Below are positions 39,236-48,137 of a stretch of 64,000 bases of DNA, piece by piece (positions within the stretch are counted from its first letter, which is position 1; the number at the start of each line of letters is the position of its first letter). This DNA comes from Ornithobacterium rhinotracheale DSM 15997 (GTDB lineage Bacteria > Bacteroidota > Bacteroidia > Flavobacteriales > Weeksellaceae). The notes beneath the pieces are model-generated. The model had not been told where the DNA came from, searched no databases, and worked only from the letters and a program-made list of their open reading frames with translations. Position numbers and translations under genes: made by a program. Where the stretch lies: contig NC_018016.1 in NCBI RefSeq assembly GCF_000265465.1, positions 1,404,501 to 1,468,500 on the forward strand. Reading direction: 5' to 3'.

Positions 39236-40825
39236 TTACAGGATTTCTATTTTGTCTAAATCCGCAAATTGATTTTCGTCGTTTTCGATTTTAATGCTAT
39301 TTTTAAATCCTTTTTTCAAAGGGACTTTAAGCGATAATTTTCCGCCATTGGGTGCTTCTTGAAATTCGATTTTGTAAGATTTTCCGCTATTTACACTTAA
39401 AGTTGCGATGCTTGGTTCTTTAGCAAAATAATGAATGACCAATTCTCGAGTCTGATTTTTAGGGCTAAAGATTTTTCTAAACTCAATGTAGTTTCCAGCC
39501 GTTCCGCCCAAATTGGTGACTAAGGCATGGCGAGAGGCTCTTTCATTGAAAGCATGCTTGGCTTGGTTGGGCAAAACCTTGGTATTCTGGGTTAAATTAT
39601 AATTATGCAGATAAGCATATTCCGCCTCGTAAGTATATTTTGGTGCAAATTCCCCTTTTAGTTTAAGCGCAACAACGCCGTGCGGTGGCACCCAAACTCC
39701 GATGCGATTGTGTTTCTTGCCAGGAATGTCTTTGTGCCCCCATAAATCTCTGAGCGAAACGCCGCCTTTTAATTCTAAATCACTGAAATTAAACCAAATG
39801 ATTTCTTTTTTCTTAGTTCGGTTAAATAAAACAACTGCACGCTCACCGCTGTTGATTCCGTTGAGCTTTTTGCTCCAAACTTGCAACGGATCTTTGTAAT
39901 TTGAGATTAATTTTCCTTGTTCGGTCATGTCTTGATTCACGGCAATAATTTCGGTGTTGGAAATTACTTTAAGCGTTTCGTCCGAAATTTGAGATAAATC
40001 GTTTCCGAGCATTAAAGGCGAGGTCAAAATACTCCACATACTCATTTGTGCTTTGTCTTCTTCGTAGCTTAATCCTCTGCCAATCTGCAACATATCCATA
40101 TCATTGTAGTGTCCAGGGCTCATGTACGGAGCCAAAAATGTGTTTAAATCCACAATTTCTGTCATGCTGTGAAATGTATTGGCAATGTCGCCCGAAATGC
40201 GCCAAGAGTCGGCAAGGCTAGTAACCCAAGAGCCAGGGAATTGCCAGCGGCAGACATTGAATCCAATTTTTCTGGAGCTGATGGAGTCTAGCATTTTTTT
40301 GATGTATGTGTAATGTTGCTCTTCATCTAATTTTAAATCTTGCTGACTTGCTCCGCAATAATCCACCTTGATGAAATCAAACTTTAAATCGTTGATGAAA
40401 TATTCTAAATCTTTGCGCTCGTTTTGATACAGCCCAGCCCCTACGCCGCCTTTGTCTTTGTCCCAAATAGAGGCGCAAGTATTAGGTCCCACATCAGAAT
40501 AAATACCTGCTTTCAGCCCTTTGCTATGGATATATTCCGCAATAGGTTTTAGTCCGTTTGGGAATCTTTCTTTGTTTAAATTGAGGCTCCCGTCGGGATT
40601 TCTTCCGTCAAAAAAACCGTCGTCTATGTTTATATATTGGTAGCCAATTTTGTTCAATCCGAGTTTTACGAGATAGTCGGTTTGGCGTTTAATAATTGAA
40701 TCAGAAATGTGATTTCTATAATTGTTCCAGCTAGCCCAGCCCATGATTGGGGGAGAGGGCTGCGTGCTGTTTTGTCCCCAGCAGATTGCACCTGCTAGTC
40801 CTAGAATAAATGCAATTTTCTTCAT
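39236..40825 (-). CDS. GH27 alpha-galactosidase with C-terminal carbohydrate-binding domain
   Basis: A 529-residue exported enzyme that removes terminal alpha-galactose. The signal peptide is short (MKKIAFILGLAGAICWGQ). The catalytic barrel starts with PPIMGWASWNNYRNHIS. The nucleophile is D155 in FIKVDYCGAS and the acid/base is D213 in DSWRISGDI, both GH27 hallmarks. MSMWSILTSPLMLGNDL near residue 270 is also typical. After the beta-sandwich, residues about 400-529 (TYEAEYAYLHNYN) resemble a CBM6/35-type module. The start lies 4 nt after the GlmU-like gene's stop, so the two share a transcript. Confidence 0.94.
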   Translation of the reverse strand: MKKIAFILGLAGAICWGQNSTQPSPPIMGWASWNNYRNHISDSIIKRQTDYLVKLGLNKIGYQYINIDDGFFDGRNPDGSLNLNKERFPNGLKPIAEYIHSKGLKAGIYSDVGPNTCASIWDKDKGGVGAGLYQNERKDLEYFINDLKFDFIKVDYCGASQQDLKLDEEQHYTYIKKMLDSISSRKIGFNVCRWQFPGSWVTSLADSWRISGDIANTFHSMTEIVDLNTFLAPYMSPGHYNDMDMLQIGRGLSYEEDKAQMSMWSILTSPLMLGNDLSQISDETLKVISNTEIIAVNQDMTEQGKLISNYKDPLQVWSKKLNGINSGERAVVLFNRTKKKEIIWFNFSDLELKGGVSLRDLWGHKDIPGKKHNRIGVWVPPHGVVALKLKGEFAPKYTYEAEYAYLHNYNLTQNTKVLPNQAKHAFNERASRHALVTNLGGTAGNYIEFRKIFSPKNQTRELVIHYFAKEPSIATLSVNSGKSYKIEFQEAPNGGKLSLKVPLKKGFKNSIKIENDENQFADLDKIEIL

Positions 40826-40829
40826 ATTT

Positions 40830-41990
40830 CTATTGATTGTTTTTCAGGTTGTAGAGGTATGTAATCATTTTTTTGTAGGCATCACTCAGCGGGATATTTC
40901 TTCGTTTCATTGTATTTTCTGCTGAGTCAAATACTTGCTGAAGTTTTAACTTAGGTCCATTTCTTTTGCCACTAAAGTTAAACATAGGAACTTTTCTAGG
41001 AATAAAACCCTCGGCAAAAATATTGCTAAAGCCTTCGATTACGCTTCCCGTATTGATTTTTGAATTAATGGCTAGTTTACTATGGTCGCCAATGAAAACT
41101 CCGCAGAATTGCAATCCTGTTTCGGTGTATTTATTTTCGGTGTAGTCCCATAAATCCACCATGCCATAATCATTTCTCAAGTTGGAGGCATTGGTGTTAG
41201 CCCCCAGATTGCACCATTCGCCCACCACGCTATTGCCAAGGTAGCCATCGTGTGCCTTGTTGCTAAAACCATTGAAAATCACATTTTTAATTTCTCCGCC
41301 CACTTTGCAATGTGGTCCTATGGTAGTTTCGCCATAAATTTTTGCTCCCATTTTAATTGTAGCCTTTTCGCAAAGTGCAAGTCCGCCACGAATCACAGCT
41401 CCTTCCATAATTTCGCTGTTTTTGCCTAAATAAATAGGGACTTCAGAAGCATTGAGCGTTGCAAAAGTGACTTTGGCTCCTTCTTCCACAAAAATATTTT
41501 CCCGACCGATGATTTTGTTGCCAGACGGAATTTCTGCACTTTCACGATCTTTGGTTGCCAAAGCAAAATCAAACAAAAGTGCTTGCTGATTATTCATAAA
41601 TAAATCATACGGACGATTGATTTTTAGCTGTTTTTCAGCCAATTGAATTTTATCTAAATTTTCTTTGTCTTGAAATTCCTCCCAGCTACCACGGAACCCT
41701 AAACATTCGGAATTTTCCCAAATGCCTTGTTGAGGTTTTAAATTCCTGAGCCCGATAATAAAGTCGTGTGTTGGAAAATAAGCAGAATTGATGAACAAAT
41801 TGTCTTGTTCTAGCATGAGCGGATATAAATCTTGAAGATAATCCGCTGTGAGGCAGGAGATAGAAGTGGAGAAAAGTTTTTCCCATCGCTCTCTAAAAGT
41901 GAAAATCCCCATGCGTAAATCTCCAAACGCTCGGGTGAAACACAACGGATACATTTGTTTCTCGTTATTAGCAAACAAAACAATGTTCAT
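40830..41990 (-). CDS. GlmU-like alternate bifunctional protein
   Basis: A 386-residue protein of the alternate GlmU family of Bacteroidota. The N-terminal half aligns in position with a sugar nucleotidyltransferase but starts NIVLFANNEKQMYPLCFTRA and lacks the usual LxxGxGTRM loop, so its uridylyltransferase activity is uncertain. The C-terminal half (about 165-350) is a left-handed beta helix of hexapeptide repeats (IYLGKNSEIMEGAVIRGGLA; GEWCNLGANTNASNLRNDYG), typical of acetyltransferases. It probably contributes to UDP-GlcNAc synthesis. The rpmE2 gene lies upstream. Confidence 0.88.
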   Translation of the reverse strand: MNIVLFANNEKQMYPLCFTRAFGDLRMGIFTFRERWEKLFSTSISCLTADYLQDLYPLMLEQDNLFINSAYFPTHDFIIGLRNLKPQQGIWENSECLGFRGSWEEFQDKENLDKIQLAEKQLKINRPYDLFMNNQQALLFDFALATKDRESAEIPSGNKIIGRENIFVEEGAKVTFATLNASEVPIYLGKNSEIMEGAVIRGGLALCEKATIKMGAKIYGETTIGPHCKVGGEIKNVIFNGFSNKAHDGYLGNSVVGEWCNLGANTNASNLRNDYGMVDLWDYTENKYTETGLQFCGVFIGDHSKLAINSKINTGSVIEGFSNIFAEGFIPRKVPMFNFSGKRNGPKLKLQQVFDSAENTMKRRNIPLSDAYKKMITYLYNLKNNQ

Positions 41991-42083
41991 AATTTTATCA
42001 TTAAAAATGTATTGCCTAAGATACTATAAAATTATGAAATGGGGGTAATGATATTTATCGTAGCTATAGTTGTAAACAAAAAA

Positions 42084-42103
42084 AGCCTTGCACAAGCAAG
42101 GCT
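42084..42103 (-). terminator. rpmE2 terminator
   Basis: Stem 42085-42091 with 42096-42102 and loop ACAA, followed on the minus strand by a T-run. Confidence 0.85.
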
Positions 42104-42129
42104 CAAAAAATTATTTATTATGAGAAAAA

Positions 42130-42384
42130 TTATTTCTTTTGGAATTTTTTATATTTGTTCATGAACTTATCTACACGACCAGCGGTATCAACAAGCTTCA
42201 TTTTACCAGTATAGAACGGGTGAGAAGTAGATGTAATCTCCAATTTGATTAAAGGGTACTCTACACCATCGATTTCGATAGTTTCTTTTGAAGCTGCGGT
42301 AGATCTTGTGATGAAAGTTTCATCGTTACTCATGTCTTTAAACGCTACCAATCTGTAATCCTGTGGATGTATATCTTTTTTCAT
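42130..42384 (-). CDS. rpmE2: Ribosomal protein L31, type B
   Basis: An 84-residue 50S protein. The start [16 protein letters not shown] and [18 protein letters not shown] near residue 54 are characteristic. It contains no cysteine, so it is the zinc-free type B form. It has its own terminator and an ideal promoter, so it is transcribed alone. Confidence 0.97.
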   Translation of the reverse strand: MKKDIHPQDYRLVAFKDMSNDETFITRSTAASKETIEIDGVEYPLIKLEITSTSHPFYTGKMKLVDTAGRVDKFMNKYKKFQKK

Positions 42385-42414
42385 GACTTAAAATCTATTT
42401 CTTGAATTGGACTG

Positions 42415-42444
42415 CAAATCTAAGGATAATTTTTTAATCTGCAA
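42415..42444 (-). promoter_or_regulatory. rpmE2 promoter
   Basis: On the minus strand, TTG (42444-42442), a 19-nt spacer and TAGATTTG (42422-42415) match the Bacteroidota consensus exactly. Confidence 0.75.
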
Positions 42445-42457
42445 AAAAATAATTAAT

Positions 42458-42465
42458 TATATTTG
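42458..42465 (+). promoter_or_regulatory. -7 element for the beta-helix lipoprotein gene
   Basis: TATATTTG fits TAnnTTTG, 18 nt before the ATG at 42484. Confidence 0.55.
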
Positions 42466-42483
42466 TAACAAATATACTCAATC

Positions 42484-43893
42484 ATGAAAAAACATCGCCA
42501 TTCTCGCCTCATATTTTTCTGTTTCCCCTTGTTGTCTTTGGCTTTATTTATGGGCTGTAGAAAGGATTTCGACTTTGAACCCAATATTGAAAATTTAAAG
42601 TTTTCGGAAGAAAATATTTTGCTTGATCCCGTGCTAAATTTTTCAAATTCACCTACTTATTTGATCAAGGTTTTCAATACAAGCGATACCGATATCGAAA
42701 TTCCTAGCATTTATTTAAAGAAAAAATCAAATTCTTATTACAGAATCAATGTAGATGGGCGTGCGGGGTATGAGTTTAGCAATGTGCCTTTGAGAGCCAA
42801 GGACAGTCTTACGATTTTTCTGAGCGTAGCGGCAGAAAAGCCTTTGGCGGATTTGTATAAAGATCAAATTGTTTTTCAAGATTTAAATAAAAGCAAAGAA
42901 ATCAATGTTTTAACTTTAATTGCTAAGGCAAAATATTATTATCCAGAAAAAGGGCAAGAAAACTTATTCTTAAATGAGAATACTACTTTTAATAAAGAGA
43001 TGTACCATGTGATAAGTGGAAATTTAGTCGTGGCGGAAGGCATAAAATTAAACATCGAGGCAGGGACTAAAGTTTTGTTTTATGAAAATGGTAGGCTGTC
43101 TACGGCTGCGAATGCAAGTTTAGAAATCAACGGAGAACTAGATTTGCCTGTGGTGTTTAAAACCTATAAAAATGAAATAAAATACGACACAATTCCATCG
43201 CAGTGGAGGGGGATTAATGTAGGCGAAAATGCTCGCTTAACTATGAATTATGCCGAAATCATCGGGGCAGAAAATGCGTTAAATATAGCAGAAGCTGCGC
43301 AGGCTACGATTAAAAATACCAAAATTTATAATTCTGGCGTTAATGCAATTGAGGCAAATCACGCAACGATTAAGGCTGCAAATTTAGTGATAAACAATGC
43401 TTTGCAAAACGGAATTTTGCTCAAAAATGGTGGAAATTATGAATTTTCGTTTTGCAGCATTGCCGATATGTGGCGTGCGGGCTCGTGGGGAATGGGCGAG
43501 AATTTGCCTATGTATGTGAGCGATTTTTTAAGCAAAGATGGCGTAGAAACCGTGAATCCTTTAACCTTGAGAATCAATAATTCTATATTATATGGCAATG
43601 CGAGCAATGGGCTCCAGCTTGATTTAAAAGGTGGAATTGCCAATTCTATCGAAATCAGAAATTCTTTGATTAAAAACGACAATCCTAAAACTTTGGATTT
43701 GAAATCTCCAATTTTTAAAGATATTATTACACAAAATCCAAAATTTAAAAACACTAATTTCTTTTCTCCAGATTTGGGGCTGAAAGATAATTCACCAGCT
43801 TTGGGAAAAGGAAATGCCGCCGATGTGAAAAATAATCAGCTCACTATTGAAGGCAAGCCGAGAGCTACGCCTCCCAATTTAGGAGCGTATTAA
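42484..43893 (+). CDS. Lipoprotein with right-handed beta-helix repeats
   Basis: A 469-residue lipoprotein with the lipobox ALFMGC (Cys25). Residues about 30-155 look like an Ig-type domain (YLIKVFNTSDTDIEIPSIYL). From about 160 to 430 the protein shows parallel beta-helix repeats with Asn-rich turns: GNLVVAEGIKLNIEAGTKVL, LTMNYAEIIGAENALNIAEA, ATIKNTKIYNSGVNAIEANH. It ends in NQLTIEGKPRATPPNLGAY, a pattern common in choice-of-anchor and pectate-lyase-like surface proteins. No catalytic residues recognised. Likely an outer-membrane surface protein. Confidence 0.83.
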   Translation: MKKHRHSRLIFFCFPLLSLALFMGCRKDFDFEPNIENLKFSEENILLDPVLNFSNSPTYLIKVFNTSDTDIEIPSIYLKKKSNSYYRINVDGRAGYEFSNVPLRAKDSLTIFLSVAAEKPLADLYKDQIVFQDLNKSKEINVLTLIAKAKYYYPEKGQENLFLNENTTFNKEMYHVISGNLVVAEGIKLNIEAGTKVLFYENGRLSTAANASLEINGELDLPVVFKTYKNEIKYDTIPSQWRGINVGENARLTMNYAEIIGAENALNIAEAAQATIKNTKIYNSGVNAIEANHATIKAANLVINNALQNGILLKNGGNYEFSFCSIADMWRAGSWGMGENLPMYVSDFLSKDGVETVNPLTLRINNSILYGNASNGLQLDLKGGIANSIEIRNSLIKNDNPKTLDLKSPIFKDIITQNPKFKNTNFFSPDLGLKDNSPALGKGNAADVKNNQLTIEGKPRATPPNLGAY

Positions 43894-44747
43894 TCAATAA
43901 ATTCATCGTATTCGAGCAAAACTTTTTTCAGTGAATTTTTATCGATTCCGTTTTTGGATTCAAAATTTAAATCAATCAAAATATCGTTTTTGTGGCGATT
44001 GTGATTGAATAATGAGTCCAAGATGTGATTGTAGGAATATTCGCTGATGTGTATCGAGTGGATTTTTTGTTTGCTTGAATCTATTTTAAATAATTGATTT
44101 CCATCGTGATTGAAAGAGATTTCTTTGATCTTGAGATTGTAGTCTTTTTCATTTTTGATAAAATCATCATTCTTTAAGAAAGGTACGCAAACTATAATTA
44201 AAGCGAAAAAATTCCATAAGCTATGTAGCAAAATACCACTGATGAAATTGAAGCGTACACGAATGAAGGCGATTAAAAATCCCCCGAAAATCTGTGTGGA
44301 AACAATTAGTGGTGCTAAAATATAGAATAGCGTAGAGCTGTTTTCGTAATTGCTAATGTGCACTAAACCAAAGCTAAGCGTAGAGAAATAAACGAGATAT
44401 TTAAAGATTCTGTCCCATTTATCTCTGGAAATAAAGAAATGATAGAATTTGCGATATTTCAGCCAAGATCTGAAAATAATTTCTTCTGACAAGGGTGCTA
44501 AAACCGAGTATAGAAACAATTTAACCCAAAAAGTGTTCTGGCTATATATGATTCTTGGTTCCATTACCATCGATTCCACTTTGTCTAGCAGTAGAATTAG
44601 TGGCATATAAAACACCAAATTGATAAGAATATCTATGAGAAAAATTATGAAAAGGTATCGAAAGTTTTTGACCAAAGAATAATTGTCAATTCTCTGATCG
44701 GTAGGATTTTTAATAAATTCTACAATCTCAAAAAATATCTTTTTCAT
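43890..44747 (-). CDS. CPBP-family intramembrane protease
   Basis: A 285-residue membrane protein of the CPBP (Abi/CAAX protease-like) family. The glutamate motif EExxxR is present in APLSEEIIFRSWLKYRKFYH near residue 85, then FGLVHISNYENSS near 130 and HSLWNFFALIIV near 185. A soluble tail of about 85 residues follows the last helix. The substrate is unknown. It is the last gene of the PASTA-rluD-CPBP operon, and its own stop overlaps the convergent lipoprotein stop by 4 nt. Confidence 0.87.
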   Translation of the reverse strand: MKKIFFEIVEFIKNPTDQRIDNYSLVKNFRYLFIIFLIDILINLVFYMPLILLLDKVESMVMEPRIIYSQNTFWVKLFLYSVLAPLSEEIIFRSWLKYRKFYHFFISRDKWDRIFKYLVYFSTLSFGLVHISNYENSSTLFYILAPLIVSTQIFGGFLIAFIRVRFNFISGILLHSLWNFFALIIVCVPFLKNDDFIKNEKDYNLKIKEISFNHDGNQLFKIDSSKQKIHSIHISEYSYNHILDSLFNHNRHKNDILIDLNFESKNGIDKNSLKKVLLEYDEFID

Positions 44748-44754
44748 GCGTTTC

Positions 44755-45804
44755 TTAATCTTCGTCCCAAGTAGCGTTTGAGTAGGTGCGCCATTTTTCG
44801 AGCAACTGTGTCATGTCTTCTGGCACAGGCGATTCAAAATCAAGTTGCTCGCCCGTTACAGGGTGCTCGAAGCCCAAAGTTTGTGCATGCAAGGCTTGGC
44901 GCGGACAAACTTGAAAACAATTTTGCACGAATTGCTTGTATTTTGTAAAAGTGGTTCCTTTTAGGATTTCATCGCCACCATAGCGTTCATCGTTGAAAAG
45001 CGTGTGCCCAATATGCTTCATATGTGCGCGAATCTGGTGCGTGCGACCAGTTTCCAATTTACACTGAACTACGGTGATATAGCCCAATCGCTCCAAAACT
45101 TTGAAATGCGTAACGGCATGTTTCCCTTGCGAGCCGTCTTCAAATACAGCCATTTGCATTCGGTTGTTGGGGTTGCGTCCTATGTGCCCCACGATGGTGC
45201 CCTCGTCTTCTTCGATGTTGCCCCATACGATGGCGGTGTATAATCGGCGTGTGGTGCGGTTGAAGAATTGCTTGGCTAAATGATCCATCGCATATTCTGT
45301 CTTGGCAATCACAAGCAGTCCACTCGTGTCTTTGTCAATTCTGTGTACTAGTCCTGGTCTTTCCAGTTCAGCAGTGAGCGATGGGAGATTATCGAAATGA
45401 TATTTTAAGGCATTTACCAGCGTGCCAGAATAATTTCCGTGTCCTGGGTGCACCACCATGCCAGGTGCTTTGTTTACAACAATTACGCTCTCATCTTCGT
45501 AAACGATGTCCACAGGAATGTTTTGCGGAATTATCACATTTTCTCGTGGCGGATAGCTGAGCACGACTTTCACTTCGTCGCCAGCTTTTACACGATAATT
45601 TTGTTTTACGGCTTCATCGTTTACAAGAATATTGCCTGCTTTTGCTGCTTGCTGAATTTTATTTCGAGTAGCATTTTCGATGAAGTTCATGAGAAATTTA
45701 TCCACGCGCAAGGGCTGTTGTCCCTTGTCGGCAGTAAATCTATAATGCTCATACAACTCATCTTCCTCTTCGGTAGGCTCGTATGCCTCTTGGTGTTCTT
45801 TCAT
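44755..45804 (-). CDS. rluD: RluD-type 23S rRNA pseudouridine synthase
   Basis: A 349-residue RluA-family enzyme. An N-terminal S4 RNA-binding domain (RVDKFLMNFIENATRNKIQQ) precedes the catalytic domain, whose active Asp lies in GLVHRIDKDTSGLLVIAK near residue 158. The GRTHQIRAHMKHIGHTLFND motif near 253 is also conserved. The RluD assignment is by architecture; RluC/RluA-like targets cannot be excluded. It starts 3 nt after the PASTA gene. Confidence 0.92.
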   Translation of the reverse strand: MKEHQEAYEPTEEEDELYEHYRFTADKGQQPLRVDKFLMNFIENATRNKIQQAAKAGNILVNDEAVKQNYRVKAGDEVKVVLSYPPRENVIIPQNIPVDIVYEDESVIVVNKAPGMVVHPGHGNYSGTLVNALKYHFDNLPSLTAELERPGLVHRIDKDTSGLLVIAKTEYAMDHLAKQFFNRTTRRLYTAIVWGNIEEDEGTIVGHIGRNPNNRMQMAVFEDGSQGKHAVTHFKVLERLGYITVVQCKLETGRTHQIRAHMKHIGHTLFNDERYGGDEILKGTTFTKYKQFVQNCFQVCPRQALHAQTLGFEHPVTGEQLDFESPVPEDMTQLLEKWRTYSNATWDED

Positions 45805-45807
45805 AGA

Positions 45808-46806
45808 TTAATCGATACTAATTCCAGTAGTGTCAATTTTTGGTTTATGGGTTGTATTATTTTTATCGTGTTTTTTGAGATTATTTTTTACCGCTTCGTC
45901 GTATTTTATTTGATTTCTAATCTCCTCTGGCAAATCATTAATTCTAATTTCTTTAGACCTTTGAATAGATTTATAGTACAAAGAATCCTCATCTTTAATT
46001 TTTCTACGGAATATAATGTCTAGCGAATCGGTTTGATTTTTTAGCTCAGAAAGCATCTTAGTCGAAAGCCAAATCGAGATTGGTCTTCCCTCATCATAAG
46101 TATCGGTGTATGGTGGATCTTGGTACACTACAGTTCCATTGATGGTATCTTGTTCTGTGCCGAAAAATCTTATGCTTCCAAGCTCAAAATAATGATCAAG
46201 AATTGCCTTTCTTGCTTCTTGCAAAGTCATTCCAATTAAATTTGGCACAGGCATATCCAGGTCAAAACCTTTACCTAGAACTAAATCCACTATACTACCT
46301 CTTGGTAAAAAAGTTCCCGCTGCAACTTCTTTTCCGTTAAATAAAACTTTTAGCACAGCATCTTTTGCAGGATCTTTGACATAAATTGTATCGCCCACCA
46401 CAAAATGTCTCATGCTTAATTGAGTGAAGGCTAATCTTTTACTCTTGTCAATTAAATTAGGCAATTGCACAGGTTGCCAAGTTCTTGGGTTGGATTTAAT
46501 AAAGATTCTACGCCCAGGTTTTACGGTAGAACCTGCATTAGGATAGAAGTCTAAAACCGCAAAGGGTTTATAATCTTCTGAATATTTTACACTATCTACG
46601 GAGTATTCAAGCCCTAAATCGTCGAGCGTTTTCATCGCTTGCTGAATGTTCATAGAAGATAAGTCTGGCACTTTTATTTTCACATTATGGTTGGTGTAGT
46701 CGTTCAACCATTTGAAAGTGAAATACCAAAGGCCCACGAGTAGTCCCGCGCCGATTAAAATATTAAGCCATAGCTTCCAGCTGATGAGTGCTTTTAGAAA
46801 ATTCAT
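45808..46806 (-). CDS. PASTA-domain membrane protein
   Basis: A 332-residue protein with one N-terminal membrane helix (residues 15-32, LNILIGAGLLVGLWYFTF). Three PASTA repeats follow: about 42-108 (KVPDLSSMNIQQAMKTLDDL), 110-180 and 183-255 (VPNLIGMTLQEARKAILDHY). The C-terminal 75 residues are charged. PASTA domains bind peptidoglycan fragments. Unlike those of Gram-positive bacteria, it carries no kinase or transpeptidase domain. It heads an operon with rluD and the CPBP protease. Confidence 0.9.
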   Translation of the reverse strand: MNFLKALISWKLWLNILIGAGLLVGLWYFTFKWLNDYTNHNVKIKVPDLSSMNIQQAMKTLDDLGLEYSVDSVKYSEDYKPFAVLDFYPNAGSTVKPGRRIFIKSNPRTWQPVQLPNLIDKSKRLAFTQLSMRHFVVGDTIYVKDPAKDAVLKVLFNGKEVAAGTFLPRGSIVDLVLGKGFDLDMPVPNLIGMTLQEARKAILDHYFELGSIRFFGTEQDTINGTVVYQDPPYTDTYDEGRPISIWLSTKMLSELKNQTDSLDIIFRRKIKDEDSLYYKSIQRSKEIRINDLPEEIRNQIKYDEAVKNNLKKHDKNNTTHKPKIDTTGISID

Positions 46807-46870
46807 ATATTAATGATTCAATGTGCAAATATAAACAATTCATTTATTAAGATGTAGAAAGATATGATTT

Positions 46871-48127
46871 TTATACATCGCCAAAGGTGTTCATATCCAC
46901 TTTTGGTTTTTCTTTGGTTTCTTTGTTCTCAGGTGTCAAAATTAAGCCCAAAAGCATGATGAGCATGGAGAGTAAAATTACGATTAAAAGCACTTTTTCA
47001 TTCACAAAATCATTGCTCATGGCAAGTGGCAGATCAAGGAAAAGCAAAATCGTAATTAGCCCTCGTGGGGCAATGCTCGCTGTGGGCAAAATATTGCGTG
47101 GTTGTGTGGCTGCAAAATACCCAAAGCGTACAAAAAATATTATCCCGATAATGGCTAAACCATATAAATAGGTAGCCGTGTTGCTAAACATGTCTAAAGT
47201 AATATTAAACCCAAAGAATAGGAAAAATCCCGTACGGATTAAAAATGTAGATTCTGCGGTGAGCAAATGAAACTCGTGCAAACCTTCATTCACCTTTTTG
47301 GTAGGGATATATTTTTTAAACTTATCGGGTAGCATATCTCGGGTATTTGCCATGAATAATCCGAAGAAGAAAATGATAATCAAAGCTGAAAGATGGAATT
47401 TTTTAGCAATGACATAAGCTAGGATTAATAAGGCTAAAATCAAGAAAAATTTGACATTATGCGATATTTTTTCAATTAAAGTGAAGAGTATGTAAATCAC
47501 TACAAAGGAAACGATTACCACAATGACCATTTCTAAAATAAGTGAGCCAAATGACCCGATGGTAATAGATTTTGCGACTTCGTAGGGTTCTCCGTTGGAG
47601 TCGATGATGTGTGGTTTGATAAAATAGAATAGAATAATCCCTAAAATGTCTGAAAATGTGGATTCGTACACCACAAATTCTTTATCTTTTTCGATGAGTC
47701 CCGCAGCACTAGGTATCGCTACCGCACTACTGATGATTGCAAGTGGCGTTACTTCCAGCATTGCGTTTAGAAAAGGGACGCCTAGCCAATAATTTACAAG
47801 CAGAGCTAGCCCCGTGGCAGTGAGCAATAAAATGACCAGTGCCGAGATAAATCCCTTGAAGATAATTCCCTTTTTTTCTTTGTTGATTTTGAGTTCTAGT
47901 GCCCCCTCGAGCACGATTAAAATCAGCCCAATAGTCCCGAAGGTAGGTATAATTTTATCTAAATAAGGAATATGGTAATGAAAACTATCGGCTAAAAAAC
48001 GAAGCCCAATCCCCGTCGCAATCAGTAGGATTACAGAGGGGAATTGGGTGTTTCTTGCTATAGTATCAAATAAATAGGAAAATATAATAAGGATGGACAT
48101 TCCGCCCATGATTAAATATATATCCAT
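46871..48127 (-). CDS. CPA-type cation/proton antiporter
   Basis: A 418-residue antiporter with about twelve helices. I chose the start at 48127 (MDIYLIMGGMSILI) rather than 48157, which would overlap the pepT coding end by 20 nt. Landmarks are VLLIATGIGLRFLADSFHYH near residue 30, LIVLEGALELKINKEKKG near 67 and TPLAIISSAVAIPSAAG near 125. The transport-site region reads YESTFSDILGIILFYF, with Ser-Asp where many relatives have Asn-Asp or Asp-Asp, so stoichiometry may differ. Ion specificity is not determinable. Confidence 0.87.
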   Translation of the reverse strand: MDIYLIMGGMSILIIFSYLFDTIARNTQFPSVILLIATGIGLRFLADSFHYHIPYLDKIIPTFGTIGLILIVLEGALELKINKEKKGIIFKGFISALVILLLTATGLALLVNYWLGVPFLNAMLEVTPLAIISSAVAIPSAAGLIEKDKEFVVYESTFSDILGIILFYFIKPHIIDSNGEPYEVAKSITIGSFGSLILEMVIVVIVSFVVIYILFTLIEKISHNVKFFLILALLILAYVIAKKFHLSALIIIFFFGLFMANTRDMLPDKFKKYIPTKKVNEGLHEFHLLTAESTFLIRTGFFLFFGFNITLDMFSNTATYLYGLAIIGIIFFVRFGYFAATQPRNILPTASIAPRGLITILLFLDLPLAMSNDFVNEKVLLIVILLSMLIMLLGLILTPENKETKEKPKVDMNTFGDV

Positions 48128-48137
48128 CAGAGATATT

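Noticed and set aside
45439-46023. 194-codon + strand ORF
   Set aside because: It is antisense to rluD and the PASTA gene, which are both strongly supported, and its composition is that of a shadow frame.
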